A stretch of 64,000 bases of DNA from Oscillospiraceae bacterium (GCA_016296505.1 JAEDJD010000002.1:62001-126000); one strand, 5' to 3'. Numbered from the stretch's first letter, positions 20,313 to 29,145 are shown. A program made the numbers and translations. Notes: generated from the sequence alone by a model not told the origin.

Positions 20313-20903
20313 ATGTCAAAAAAATCAAATGTGCAGACGATTGTTGGAATGGGAATCCTGACCGCAATCATCATTGTTCTGCAAGGCATTGGCAGTACAA
20401 TCCGCTTTGGTACGTTTAGTATTACGCTGGTACTTGCCCCAATCATCATTGGGGCCGCATTGTATGGCTGGAAGGCTGGCGCATGGCTTGGCCTTGTATT
20501 CGGCGGTATGGTGCTTGCAACCGACGCAGGTGCATTTCTCGTAATCAATGTTCCCGGTACCATCATCTGCTGTCTGTTAAAAGGAATGCTTGCAGGTCTC
20601 GCCGCCGGTTTTGTGTATAAGCTGCTGGAAAAGAAAAACCAGTTGGTTGCCGTCATTTCTGCCGCAGTCGCCTGCCCGGTTGTGAATACCGGCGTATTCG
20701 TGCTCGGCTGTCTCGTGTTCTTTCTCGATACGATTAAAGAATGGAGCGCCGCCTCCCCTTACCCGAATGTCGGCGAATATTTCCTGTTTGGGTTTGTCGG
20801 ATTGAACTTCCTTGTAGAACTGGGTATCAATCTTGTTCTGAGTACTGCAATCGTCAGAATTCTGAAAATTGTCAAAAAATCCAGTGCTGCATCGGCTGAA
20901 TAA
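20313..20903 (+). CDS. ECF transporter S component, probably for pantothenate
   Basis: A 196-residue membrane protein with about six hydrophobic helices, the size and shape of an energy-coupling-factor S component. Family-like features are the N-terminal basic residues before helix 1 and the GTFSITLVLAPIIIGAALYG segment. S components bind a vitamin and share a common EcfAAT module encoded elsewhere. The next gene, 15 bases downstream, is the pantothenate kinase coaX, so pantothenate is the best inferred substrate. A strong AGGAGG precedes the ATG. Confidence 0.85.
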   Translation: MSKKSNVQTIVGMGILTAIIIVLQGIGSTIRFGTFSITLVLAPIIIGAALYGWKAGAWLGLVFGGMVLATDAGAFLVINVPGTIICCLLKGMLAGLAAGFVYKLLEKKNQLVAVISAAVACPVVNTGVFVLGCLVFFLDTIKEWSAASPYPNVGEYFLFGFVGLNFLVELGINLVLSTAIVRILKIVKKSSAASAE

Positions 20904-20918
20904 TGAAAGGATACTTGC

Positions 20919-21683
20919 ATGAAAATTCTTACTGTTGATATCGGTAACTCCAATATTTGTATCGGATGCGTCAACGATCATCAGGTCGAATTCGTAGAAC
21001 GTCTGCATTCAGACCGCAATCAAACAGATCTGGAATTTGCTGTGCTTGTGAAAATGATTCTGGATCTGCATCATGTGGATATCTCAGCGCTGGACGGTTC
21101 AATCGTATCGAGCGTTGTGCCGCCGCTGACGGATTTACTCTGCAAAGCGGTCGAAAAGCTGACCGGTATCCATTCGCTGGTTGTCGGCCCTGATATCAAA
21201 ACCGGAATCCATACGCTGCCGCAGGGCGTTGGCGCGGATCTGGTTGTCGGCGCAGTTGCCGCAATCGAGCATTACAGTGCACCTGCCATCATTATTGACC
21301 TCGGAACCGCCACCACCATGACCGTCCTCGACCGCGAAAAACAATTTATCGGCGGTATCATTTATCCCGGTGTATCCATTGCGCTGCAATCGCTCGCATC
21401 CAGTACAGCACAGCTTCCGCATATCCAGCTGATTGCGCCGAAAAAAGTCATCAATATGGAAACCATTGATTCCATGCAGGCTGGCGTCATTTATGGCAAC
21501 GCCGGCGCCATGGATGCGCTCATTGACAGAATGCATTCGGAGCTTGGTTATGAAACAACCGTGATCGCAACCGGCGGTCTTGCACCGCTGATTATTCCTT
21601 ATTGTCGGCATGAGATCATCATTGACGATGAATTGTTGCTCAAGGGACTCGATTCTTTGTTCTACATGAATATGAACGCATAA
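20919..21683 (+). CDS. coaX: Type III pantothenate kinase
   Basis: A 254-residue CoaX, catalysing the first step of coenzyme A synthesis. The ASKHA fold is visible: DIGNSNICIG at the N-terminus (phosphate loop), IIDLGTATTMTVLD around residue 125 (second phosphate motif with the catalytic Asp) and VIATGGLAPLI near the C-terminus. Length is normal. It is coupled to the S-component gene, giving a compact uptake-and-phosphorylation unit. Confidence 0.96.
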   Translation: MKILTVDIGNSNICIGCVNDHQVEFVERLHSDRNQTDLEFAVLVKMILDLHHVDISALDGSIVSSVVPPLTDLLCKAVEKLTGIHSLVVGPDIKTGIHTLPQGVGADLVVGAVAAIEHYSAPAIIIDLGTATTMTVLDREKQFIGGIIYPGVSIALQSLASSTAQLPHIQLIAPKKVINMETIDSMQAGVIYGNAGAMDALIDRMHSELGYETTVIATGGLAPLIIPYCRHEIIIDDELLLKGLDSLFYMNMNA

Positions 21684-21689
21684 AAAACA

Positions 21690-21719
21690 GCGGCAGATAC
21701 TGAATTTCGTATCTGCCGC
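21690..21719. terminator. Bidirectional terminator between coaX and the HTH gene
   Basis: A perfect 11-base stem (GCGGCAGATAC against GTATCTGCCGC) with an 8-base loop, T-rich on the right and A-rich on the left, so it can serve both convergent genes. Confidence 0.88.
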
Positions 21720-21723
21720 ATTT

Positions 21724-22311
21724 TTAGCGTATCATTTGATAAAGCAGACCGCATTTCGTGCAATACCAGATCAGCTTGCCCGAACGATACAGCGGAATGG
21801 TCGCCTGTAAATTCCATTCCGGATATTGCTTGCAGATCATCGCGGTGCTGTCGTTGATGAATGCTACAAACGAAACATAGTGTTCCTTGGTCATTGCATG
21901 ATCGGATGATATATACCACATCCCATCGACTTCGCAGCAATCCAGTTTCTCATGTTCTTCGGCTTTCCGCGGCTCCAGTACGGAAAGCTGACTGCCGCAG
22001 CAAGTCACGGCTGCTTCGGAAGTCGCCGTGATGATATTTCCGCAATTCGGACAAACATAAAACCTCAGTTTCTTCATATTTCCCTGATCACTTTCCCTTT
22101 CATCTATTTCTCCTGTCAGCAAAACACGCGCATCTATGTTGAATATCTCGGCAAGCGCAGATAGGAATGAAATATCCGGACATCCCTTTCCGCACTCCCA
22201 TTTTGACACCGCCTTATCGCTGACATTGAGCATCTGCGCAAGCTGCGTCTGCGTCATATGTTTTTTCAGTCTGAACTTTTTGATTAACGCGCCTGTTTTC
22301 ATCTGATTCAT
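21724..22311 (-). CDS. XRE-type HTH regulator fused to a desulfoferrodoxin-like domain
   Basis: A 195-residue protein. Residues 8-63 are a Cro/C1-type HTH (MTQTQLAQMLNVSDKAVSKW). The rest resembles desulfoferrodoxin. C87-x-x-C90 and C104-C105 match the desulforedoxin FeS4 site. HAMTKEHYV (H138, H144) and YCTKCG (C184) match the superoxide-reductase iron site. Two of its four His ligands are changed: the first is Leu123 (EKLDCCEVDG) and the last is Cys187. Inferred role: an iron- or redox-sensing repressor, not a superoxide reductase. A zinc-binding reading is equally possible. GGAGG lies six bases before the ATG. Confidence 0.8.
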   Translation of the reverse strand: MNQMKTGALIKKFRLKKHMTQTQLAQMLNVSDKAVSKWECGKGCPDISFLSALAEIFNIDARVLLTGEIDERESDQGNMKKLRFYVCPNCGNIITATSEAAVTCCGSQLSVLEPRKAEEHEKLDCCEVDGMWYISSDHAMTKEHYVSFVAFINDSTAMICKQYPEWNLQATIPLYRSGKLIWYCTKCGLLYQMIR

Positions 22312-22344
22312 ACTACACCTCCGGATATTGTTGCCGATATATGT

Positions 22345-22373
22345 ATTATATCCGAAAGAACCGCTTTCGTCAA
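22345..22373 (-). promoter_or_regulatory. Promoter of the HTH-desulfoferrodoxin-like gene
   Basis: Minus-strand TTGACG, a 17-base spacer and TATAAT, about 34 bases upstream of the start. Confidence 0.8.
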
Positions 22374-22402
22374 CCTACGTATCGTAGAGTATACAATGAA
22401 AC

Positions 22403-22429
22403 GGCTGCACCATACGCCATGATGCAGCC
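22403..22429 (-). terminator. Terminator of the RNA-modification operon
   Basis: A ten-base stem (GGCTGCATCA against TGGTGCAGCC on the minus strand, one wobble) just after the rsmI stop. The T-run is short. Confidence 0.65.
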
Positions 22430-22434
22430 CTATA

Positions 22435-23265
22435 TTATTCAGAAACCACTGCCTGATACAGCATACGCTTCGGATATCCCGTTTCCGCGGCAAGCTGTTT
22501 GCAAACATCCGCAGCGCGTTCGCCACCGGAAATCCGCTCTCGCGCAATCGTCAATACGGCTTCGAGCGAAGGTTTATCGGACTCCTCTTTGACCTTTTCA
22601 CCTGCAATGACTAATACAAATTCACCTCGCGGCGGATTTGTTTCATAAAAGCCAACCGCTTGGGCTAGCGTTGTTTTCGTCATTTCTTCATGAATCTTTG
22701 TCAATTCACGACAAATTGAAATGGAACGATCTCCAAAATATTCCAGCATATCCTTTAATGTATGCAGCAATTTATGCGGCGCTTCATAAAATACCATTGT
22801 ACGCGTTTCATGCCGCAGCGCCTCCAGATGCGAATACCGCTGTTTTTTTGTAACAGACAAAAATCCCTCAAAACAAAACCGCGTTGTATCCTGACCGGAA
22901 ATCGCCAGTGCAGAGATGACTGCGCTCGGACCCGGAATCACCTGCATCGGAATATGCTCGTCAATACAGTTCTGCACCAGAATCGCCCCCGGATCAGAAA
23001 TGCACGGCATTCCAGCGTCGGTCACGACTGCGCAGCTTTCGCCTGCCGCTATGCGTTCCACGATCTGCCGGATCACCGCCTCCGGACTATGCTCATGATA
23101 GCTGACAAGCGGCGTATGGATATCAAAATGCGTGAGCAGCTTTCTGGTAACGCGCGTATCCTCTGCTGCAATAAAATCGACGGCGCTGAGAATATCAAGC
23201 TGCCGTTCGGTTATATCTCCGAGATTTCCGATCGGCGTGCCGACAATATATAGTGTACCACTCAT
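22435..23265 (-). CDS. rsmI: 16S rRNA (cytidine-1402-2'-O)-methyltransferase
   Basis: A 276-residue tetrapyrrole-methylase-fold enzyme that uses SAM to methylate the ribose of C1402 in 16S rRNA. Family motifs are GTPIGNLGDITERQLD at the N-terminus, AEDTRVTRKLL, and VTDAGMPCISDPG around residue 80. Its ATG overlaps the stop of the upstream methyltransferase by four bases (ATGA). It is the last of four overlapping genes for RNA modification. Confidence 0.96.
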   Translation of the reverse strand: MSGTLYIVGTPIGNLGDITERQLDILSAVDFIAAEDTRVTRKLLTHFDIHTPLVSYHEHSPEAVIRQIVERIAAGESCAVVTDAGMPCISDPGAILVQNCIDEHIPMQVIPGPSAVISALAISGQDTTRFCFEGFLSVTKKQRYSHLEALRHETRTMVFYEAPHKLLHTLKDMLEYFGDRSISICRELTKIHEEMTKTTLAQAVGFYETNPPRGEFVLVIAGEKVKEESDKPSLEAVLTIARERISGGERAADVCKQLAAETGYPKRMLYQAVVSE

Positions 23266-23984
23266 AAATATTGCTCTCCAAAATGGCAGATTTGTGCCGC
23301 CTCTGAAGTTAAACCCTCACCGGAGCGCACAAATAAAGTCGGTTCAATTTGCAAAAACGGCTTTGCAGCTTTCTTTCCCTCGATCAAAAACAGCCACGGT
23401 GCCGATTCCGGCGTTTTACAGACAAGTCGCAAGCGTTTGGGTTCAATTCTGTTTGCGCGCATAGAACACATCACATCTGCAAGACGCTCCGGACGACAGC
23501 ATAGACATAATCTGCCGTGATAATTGAGCAGCCTTGACGCAGCCGCGCAGATATCCGTAATATCGCCTGCGATTTCGTGCCGCGCAATCTGCTTTTGCAT
23601 TTCCGCAGACAAAATCCCACTGTTTGCAGCCTTATAAGGCGGATTGCAGGTCACCAGATCAAACTGTCCAAACGGCAAATCGGTCAGCGCACGCAGATCG
23701 GAACAAATCGGAACAATTGCCGGCGCAGAATCACATTTTTCTATTCCGAGCCGCAGCTGTGTGATCGCCTCCGGCTGAATATCCACTGCATAAATTTGCT
23801 TTGGCGCACGATGCCGCTGCATCAAAAGCGGAATGATGCCGCATCCGGTTCCGAGATCGCAGACAAGATCGCGCTGCCGATAAGCGGAAAAGCCCGTCAG
23901 CAAAAACGCGTCCGTACCGAAACTGTGCGTCTCACTCCGGCATACATATACGCCCGCTTTCAGTTCTTCATATTCATAATTCAT
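23262..23984 (-). CDS. tRNA1(Val) N6-adenine methyltransferase-like protein (TrmN6/YfiC family)
   Basis: A 240-residue class I SAM methyltransferase. The SAM-binding motif is VCDLGTGCGIIPLLM around residue 37, and the amino-methyltransferase motif NPPY (VTCNPPYKA) appears around residue 111. This combination marks the TrmN6/YabB group, which methylates A37 of tRNA-Val in E. coli; the target here is inferred. It overlaps tsaD and rsmI by four bases on each side and usually accompanies rsmI in Firmicutes. Confidence 0.9.
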   Translation of the reverse strand: MNYEYEELKAGVYVCRSETHSFGTDAFLLTGFSAYRQRDLVCDLGTGCGIIPLLMQRHRAPKQIYAVDIQPEAITQLRLGIEKCDSAPAIVPICSDLRALTDLPFGQFDLVTCNPPYKAANSGILSAEMQKQIARHEIAGDITDICAAASRLLNYHGRLCLCCRPERLADVMCSMRANRIEPKRLRLVCKTPESAPWLFLIEGKKAAKPFLQIEPTLFVRSGEGLTSEAAQICHFGEQYL

Positions 23985-24997
23985 GTCGTTTCACCGCGCA
24001 GTTCTTTGGAAGCGACTGCATTCAGCGTTTCATCCGCTGTAATGCCTGCAAGATAATTATAATATCCTTGTGCCGCAATCATCGCAGCATTGTCGCCACA
24101 AAGTGAAAGCGGCGGCATACAAAGCGTAAAGCCATGCTTTTCACAAGCCGCTGTCAGCGTATCCCGAACGCCCGAATTGGCGGATACTCCGCCTGACAGC
24201 GCAATCTGCGTATATCCAAGCGCTTGTGCTGCCGCAATCGTTTTCTCTGTGACCGTATCCGCGATCGCCTTTTGCAGAGCTGCGGATAGATCGTCTGTGC
24301 AAACGGTTTCCCCGCACTGCTCCGCATGATGCAATAAATTTACAATATACGTTTTCAAGCCGGAAAAACTAAAATCATAGGGATTGCCGTCCATTTTAAT
24401 TTTCGGAAGACGAAACGCATCGGCATTTCCCCTTTGCGCAGCCTGATCGACATGAACGCCGCCGGGATATGGAAATCCCATCGCACGCGCACATTTATCA
24501 AAGCATTCTCCTGCCGCGTCATCCCGCGTTTTGCCGACTGTCCGGAACTGCGTATAATCCAGAACCTCCGCGATTCTCGTATGACCGCCGCTGACAATCA
24601 GGCCGAGATACGGCGGCTTTAGATGCGGATGCGCCAGATAATTCGCAGCCGCATGACCTTCCGTATGATGTACTGGAATCAGCGGCTTATCCGTCATCAT
24701 CGCAAGACCCTTGGCAAAGCTGACCCCGACAAGCAGCGCTCCGATCAATCCTGGGGCGTATGCCACGGCGATGCCGTCGATTTCATCTATCGTCATATCG
24801 GCGTCGCAGAGCGCTTTCTGGACGACCTTCAAAATGTTTTCGCAATGTCTGCGTGAAGCCAGCTCCGGTACGACGCCGCCGTATAACTTATGCTCATCCG
24901 CCTGCGACGCAATCACATTTGAGAGAATTCTGCGTCCGTCCTCAACAATCGCCGCTGCGGTTTCATCGCAAGAGCTTTCAATTCCGAGAATCCGCAT
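23981..24997 (-). CDS. tsaD: tRNA N6-threonylcarbamoyladenosine synthase subunit TsaD
   Basis: A 338-residue ASKHA-fold protein that transfers threonylcarbamoyl to A37 of ANN-decoding tRNAs, together with TsaB, TsaE and TsaC. Motifs: GIESSCDETAAAIVEDG at the start, the metal-binding HTEGHAAANYL (two His) around residue 110, and SGGVSANSGVR near 280. The start at 24997 follows AAGGAGGG; a longer reading to 25189 lies within the upstream gene. It overlaps the ttcA-like gene by 20 bases. Confidence 0.96.
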   Translation of the reverse strand: MRILGIESSCDETAAAIVEDGRRILSNVIASQADEHKLYGGVVPELASRRHCENILKVVQKALCDADMTIDEIDGIAVAYAPGLIGALLVGVSFAKGLAMMTDKPLIPVHHTEGHAAANYLAHPHLKPPYLGLIVSGGHTRIAEVLDYTQFRTVGKTRDDAAGECFDKCARAMGFPYPGGVHVDQAAQRGNADAFRLPKIKMDGNPYDFSFSGLKTYIVNLLHHAEQCGETVCTDDLSAALQKAIADTVTEKTIAAAQALGYTQIALSGGVSANSGVRDTLTAACEKHGFTLCMPPLSLCGDNAAMIAAQGYYNYLAGITADETLNAVASKELRGETT

Positions 24998-25826
24998 ATT
25001 GTCCCTCCTTGATCCGTCTTGCGATTTCTGCTTCCAGCATATGAAATCGCTCCGGTTTTCCATTTGTTTCCGGATTATCCATGGATAAATCACGGATATA
25101 CGTTTTTCCGCCCCATCCATCCACATTTGCACGGCGCATCGCACCGAATACTCTTGTTTTGAAGCCGGACTTTGCGCGTTCCTGTTCACGGATAAAGTTC
25201 TTCATCATCTCACGCGAGGTATGTCCGTCTACCGGACAGCGCGACTTCACAATCTCTGGAATCGTATTTCTTGCTGCATGAATGATATCTGCTTCCGGCG
25301 CGAAGCTCAATGGACGAATGAGCGTGATGTCCTTACGCGATAGATACGATTTCGGTGCATAGCATCCGATTCTGCCTTCAATAAATAAATTCATCAGGAA
25401 TGTTTCAATCGCGTCGTCATTATGATGACCGAGCGCCAGTTTATTACATCCATATGCTTTTGCCTGATCGTGCAGCGCACCGCGGCGCATCTTTGCACAT
25501 AAGCTGCATGGATGCGTTTCTTTTCTATGGTCAAATACGATCTGTCCAATCTGCGTCCGGATTATATGGTATTCGATGCCGAGCCGATCGCAGAATTCCT
25601 GCGCCGGCGTATAATCGGTTTGCACGCCCTCGAATTGCGGATCCAGCGTAATCCCAACAATCGAATATTCATATAATCCGAACCGTTGAAAATCATGCAA
25701 GGCATTCAGCAAAACAAGACTGTCTTTTCCACCGGATACTCCGACAGCAATTCTGTCACCATTTTGAATCAGGTCAAATTCCTGCACGGCACGGCGCAGA
25801 TAACCGAGGATTCGCTGCATAATCAT
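24978..25826 (-). CDS. TtcA-type tRNA thiolation / PP-loop ATPase
   Basis: A 282-residue N-type ATP pyrophosphatase. The PP-loop SGGKDSLVLL is near residue 30, and a CSLCAKMRRG pair of cysteines is around residue 117. GHHNDDAIETFLMNLF follows. The layout fits TtcA-like enzymes that thiolate C32 in tRNA using an Fe-S cluster; TilS-like lysidine synthesis is less likely given the CxxC. It is first in the four-gene operon and its 3' end overlaps tsaD. Confidence 0.85.
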   Translation of the reverse strand: MIMQRILGYLRRAVQEFDLIQNGDRIAVGVSGGKDSLVLLNALHDFQRFGLYEYSIVGITLDPQFEGVQTDYTPAQEFCDRLGIEYHIIRTQIGQIVFDHRKETHPCSLCAKMRRGALHDQAKAYGCNKLALGHHNDDAIETFLMNLFIEGRIGCYAPKSYLSRKDITLIRPLSFAPEADIIHAARNTIPEIVKSRCPVDGHTSREMMKNFIREQERAKSGFKTRVFGAMRRANVDGWGGKTYIRDLSMDNPETNGKPERFHMLEAEIARRIKEGQYADSRN

Positions 25827-25844
25827 ACCCCTATCTTACGACAA

Positions 25845-25880
25845 AAAACGGGATGCGCAGCACTTGCCGCATCCCGTTTT
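25845..25880 (-). terminator. Terminator after the small repeat-protein gene
   Basis: A perfect 13-base stem (AAAACGGGATGCG and its complement) with a 10-base loop; on the minus strand it is followed by a T-run. It isolates the small-protein gene from the RNA-modification operon. Confidence 0.88.
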
Positions 25881-25902
25881 GATTTCAAGTTACAATACAG
25901 AA

Positions 25903-26235
25903 TCAGTCGAGCTTATCCTTGATCTCCTCAACAGCGTCCTTTGCTGCGTCAACAGCGTCCTCCGCCTGATCTGCAATTTCCTCTGCGACATCCTCAACCT
26001 TGTCAGCGAAATCCTCCGCTGCGTCCTCTGCCTTATCGGCAATATCCTCAGCAGCGTCCTTCAAGTCTTCACCACAAATGCCGCAATCCTCACAAAAGAG
26101 ATCGTCATCATCATCAAATTCATCAGCATCATAGCGGCAGCTTGCCTCATCCTGACGGCGTTTCGCAATCATGAATGCAGCAGCAGCACCCGCCGCCGCA
26201 GCTGCGAACAATGCAAGAGCAGTCGTCTTCTTCAT
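25903..26235 (-). CDS. Small membrane-anchored protein with acidic 11-residue amphipathic repeats
   Basis: A 110-residue protein, not recognised as a known family beyond a YtxH-like look. An Ala-rich hydrophobic segment spans residues 3-24. A very acidic Cys-containing stretch (DDDDDLFCEDCGICGED) follows. The last 60 residues are a helix of 11-residue units such as DKAEDAAEDFA, DKVEDVAEEIA and DQAEDAVDAAK. Such 11-mers form amphipathic helices in LEA-like and lipid-surface proteins. The start at the second ATG (26235) has AGAGGA seven bases upstream. It has its own promoter and terminator. Confidence 0.8.
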   Translation of the reverse strand: MKKTTALALFAAAAAGAAAAFMIAKRRQDEASCRYDADEFDDDDDLFCEDCGICGEDLKDAAEDIADKAEDAAEDFADKVEDVAEEIADQAEDAVDAAKDAVEEIKDKLD

Positions 26236-26321
26236 AGTCATTCCTCTTTCTCCGCAAGGTGATTTTCGCGGCTATCGCCGAAGATCGCTGCCCATGCGGC
26301 TGCAACGATCCTATTGATGTT

Positions 26322-26350
26322 ATTATACCACAGTTTTGTGATTATTTCAA
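26322..26350 (-). promoter_or_regulatory. Promoter of the small repeat-protein gene
   Basis: Minus-strand TTGAAA, a 17-base spacer and TATAAT, leaving a leader of about 80 bases. Confidence 0.75.
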
Positions 26351-26377
26351 GCGTTTTTTGTGATTTATCAGAAAAAC

Positions 26378-28105
26378 TTATATAATCGTAATCGAATGCG
26401 TATGATTCTGATATTTTTTGCATTCCAGAATATATTTGCCGTTTTCCAACGGGGTCATGCCCATGGTTTCATAGAAATTTGCAACCATTTTGTTTTTTGC
26501 AGTCGGGAGATACTCCGCGGCAAGATACCGGAATCCGGCGTCCGCTGTCATTTTCACGATTGCGTCAAACAAGCATTCCTCAACGCCGCGCCGCAGTACG
26601 CGGCAGCTCATCAGCCATGTATCAATAAACAATGTATCCGCGTCCTGCTTCTTGCAGATTACAACGCTGATGAGTCCATGCTCGCCATATTTATCGGTCA
26701 GCGTCATGTAACGCGTCATGTACGCAGGGTCATTTGCAATATCCGTGATATCGGATTCCGAATAGCGGACAGTGCGCAGATTAAACTGATTGGAACGCTG
26801 CGTCAACTGCGCAATACGAGGATAATGGAATGAATCAAACGGCAGTATCTCCGCTTTCATTTCCAGCGCCTTGAGATAATCCTCATACGAACCAAACGCT
26901 GCCTGCGCTGCAGTACGGCTGGCTTCCGCCTGATACTGCGCGGTTCGAGCTGCGTCCTCCTCGGAAAAATTCACCGCCTCAAACAAATGCAGCGACGTCA
27001 GATATGCAGGAACGGCGGCAGGATCCTCCGGCAGCTCCGGAACCGTAACCTCTGGCAGCATCTCCCGCACGAGATTCCGTTCAAATGGATTGTCGTCCAG
27101 AAAAACAAGACTGTCCATACCGATATTCAGCGTTTTCTGAATATTGCGAATATTATGCGCCTTATTCTCCCAGTTCGCGACAAACATTGCAATATCATCA
27201 AGCCGCAAAATCATTTCCGGATGTTTCTCAAACGCTTCTCTCGCTGTATCGTCGTTATTTTTGCTGCATACTGCAAGCAGAATGCCACGGCGTTTGAGTT
27301 CCAGCAGCCAGCGCTGCAATGCAGCAAACGCAGGCCCATCGCCCAGCTCGCCGAGCTGAATGCCGTCGATGCCGTCGTCCCCGATGATACCGCCCCAGAG
27401 CGTATTATCCAGATCAACTACCACGCATTTTTTGACTTGACCGGCAAGCGCTGTAATCGTATCCAGCAGTCTTGCCGCCACCGCCGGCAAAGCGTCCGTA
27501 CATACCGCCATCTTTGCAAGATACCATGTGCGGTCCTCAAAGAACGCAGCGTTCCCAAGTGCCGTCTGAATATGACTCAAGGCAACCGGATATACGTTCG
27601 GATAATCGGCTGCAATCGCCTCAGAAAACAGCATATTCAGCTTGCGCACCTGAAATCCAAGAGAATTGGGCGTCCGGAGCGCATAGTTTCCAAACACAGC
27701 GTCCTCGGATTCCGGAAAGTCAAACATCAGAATCTTTGCTTTGCTGTTGGAAGCGATCGCCCGCCATAAGCTGCAAAAACGCTCCATCTCTCTCGCTGCA
27801 AACGCGGCGCGCTCGGACAGTACCGTATCATAAAACCGTTTTTTCAGTTTCTCATAGGAGGCAAACAGCAAAATATAGTCCGGCTGAAAGCTGTACACCT
27901 CAGAATTCGGATCTAATAGCTGCGCTTCCATCTGGTCGTAATCGGCGTCCAATACGGCAAGCGGAAATCCGCGCCGAATGGATTCGCCTCGTATTGCCGT
28001 TGAAAGCTGCTGCGTTGCACAATCTCCGATGACTGCAATGCGCTTTTTCGGCTCTACTGATTCTTTTGCACGTTTTTTCAGCAAAGTATAGCTGACCGTT
28101 TCCAA
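26378..28105 (-). CDS. FkbH-like HAD-IIIC phosphatase-fold protein
   Basis: A 575-residue protein. The N-terminal part (about 1-200) has an SGNH-like start (AVIGDCATQQL). A HAD-IIIC domain (about 215-365) carries VVDLDNTLWGGIIGDDG, SKNNDD and FLDDNPFERN. The C-terminal 170 residues are acetyltransferase-like. In polyketide pathways FkbH proteins load glyceryl groups from 1,3-bisphosphoglycerate onto carrier proteins. No carrier protein or synthase lies nearby, so that role is only a family analogy; surface glycan modification is another option. The start is TTG 28105 behind AGAGGAAG. Confidence 0.85.
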   Translation of the reverse strand: METVSYTLLKKRAKESVEPKKRIAVIGDCATQQLSTAIRGESIRRGFPLAVLDADYDQMEAQLLDPNSEVYSFQPDYILLFASYEKLKKRFYDTVLSERAAFAAREMERFCSLWRAIASNSKAKILMFDFPESEDAVFGNYALRTPNSLGFQVRKLNMLFSEAIAADYPNVYPVALSHIQTALGNAAFFEDRTWYLAKMAVCTDALPAVAARLLDTITALAGQVKKCVVVDLDNTLWGGIIGDDGIDGIQLGELGDGPAFAALQRWLLELKRRGILLAVCSKNNDDTAREAFEKHPEMILRLDDIAMFVANWENKAHNIRNIQKTLNIGMDSLVFLDDNPFERNLVREMLPEVTVPELPEDPAAVPAYLTSLHLFEAVNFSEEDAARTAQYQAEASRTAAQAAFGSYEDYLKALEMKAEILPFDSFHYPRIAQLTQRSNQFNLRTVRYSESDITDIANDPAYMTRYMTLTDKYGEHGLISVVICKKQDADTLFIDTWLMSCRVLRRGVEECLFDAIVKMTADAGFRYLAAEYLPTAKNKMVANFYETMGMTPLENGKYILECKKYQNHTHSITII

Positions 28106-28127
28106 TCTTTCTTCCTCTTTTCTTTTT

Positions 28128-28946
28128 TTACTGCAATGTACTTGTCGGATATATATTCTTATCCGCCATCAATTCCATGACTGCGCTCACGATTGCGTCC
28201 GCATAAGCGTCCAGATTATCGTCAAAATACCGGTTATCTTCCGTTGAAGTCATAAAGCCCATTTCAATCAGGCAGCTCGGCATATTCGTATACCGGTTCA
28301 CAACGTAGTTATTGCTTTCCACATTTGTTTCGTTATTCCGGAAACCAGTCTGAATGCCGCGGCGTTCCGATATACCAACCTGATCCAGCCAATCCATGAT
28401 GTATTCCGCCAAAAGCTTGTCCCATTTATTATCGCCGACAGATTCATTATTGATCCAGATTTCAACGCCTTTTCCGGATGTCGATGAATTTCTGTGCAGC
28501 GATATGAAAAAATCAGCGTTTGCGTCATTTGCAATATTGCACCGTTCTTGCAGCTCTATAAACTGATCTGTTTCGCGCGTCATAATGATCTGCACTTCCG
28601 GATATTTTGCACGGAACGCGTCCCGTACTGCAAGCGCCAGATTGAGGTTATCATCTTTCTCAAAGCGCTTATTGTCTACGTCAGTCGCACCGCCGTCATG
28701 GCCGCCATGGCCGGCGTCGATACATATGATTGGCTGCCGCTTTACCGCATTGGTTGGAACATTGTCCGGCTGCGTCTCAAACGGCTCAGCGGTTTGTACA
28801 ACCACACTGGAACTGGTACTCGCCTCAGTGTCTGGCACAGACGGTTCGCTGTGACGACAGCTAACCCAGAATATCAGAATCAGCAGCAATAGCGGACCGA
28901 ATACCAAACACACACGATCCCAGCGCACCCTTCTTCTTTTTGCCAT
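28128..28946 (-). CDS. N-acetylmuramoyl-L-alanine amidase (Amidase_3)
   Basis: A 272-residue membrane-anchored zinc amidase that cuts between MurNAc and L-Ala. The N-terminus is basic, then hydrophobic (about residues 12-30), then a Ser/Thr-rich linker. The catalytic domain begins at CIDAGHGGHDGG (zinc His). The Glu follows in RFEKDDNLNLAL, the second His is in ISLHRNSS, and the active-site Glu is in CLIEMGFM. ATG 28946 was chosen because GGGAG lies eight bases before it. Confidence 0.94.
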   Translation of the reverse strand: MAKRRRVRWDRVCLVFGPLLLLILIFWVSCRHSEPSVPDTEASTSSSVVVQTAEPFETQPDNVPTNAVKRQPIICIDAGHGGHDGGATDVDNKRFEKDDNLNLALAVRDAFRAKYPEVQIIMTRETDQFIELQERCNIANDANADFFISLHRNSSTSGKGVEIWINNESVGDNKWDKLLAEYIMDWLDQVGISERRGIQTGFRNNETNVESNNYVVNRYTNMPSCLIEMGFMTSTEDNRYFDDNLDAYADAIVSAVMELMADKNIYPTSTLQ

Positions 28947-28986
28947 TTTTGATTCTCCCATAGTATTTTTCTGTATACTTCATTTT

Positions 28987-29015
28987 ATTATACCATATTC
29001 AAGCAAAAAATGCAA
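28987..29015 (-). promoter_or_regulatory. Amidase promoter
   Basis: Minus-strand TTGCAT, a 17-base spacer and TATAAT; divergent from the nspC promoter 58 bases away. Confidence 0.75.
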
Positions 29016-29072
29016 GACATAGCATATGATTTCCGGTTTTTTCCTCCATAATCAGAAAGTCATCGGAAATAC

Positions 29073-29101
29073 TTGCAAATTCAAGCAAAATATGATATAC
29101 T
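29073..29101 (+). promoter_or_regulatory. nspC promoter
   Basis: TTGCAA, a 17-base spacer and TATACT, 44 bases before the chosen nspC start. Confidence 0.72.
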
Positions 29102-29145
29102 AATTTTTGTATGAGAAATATAACCTGAAAAGGGGTGAATATGAT

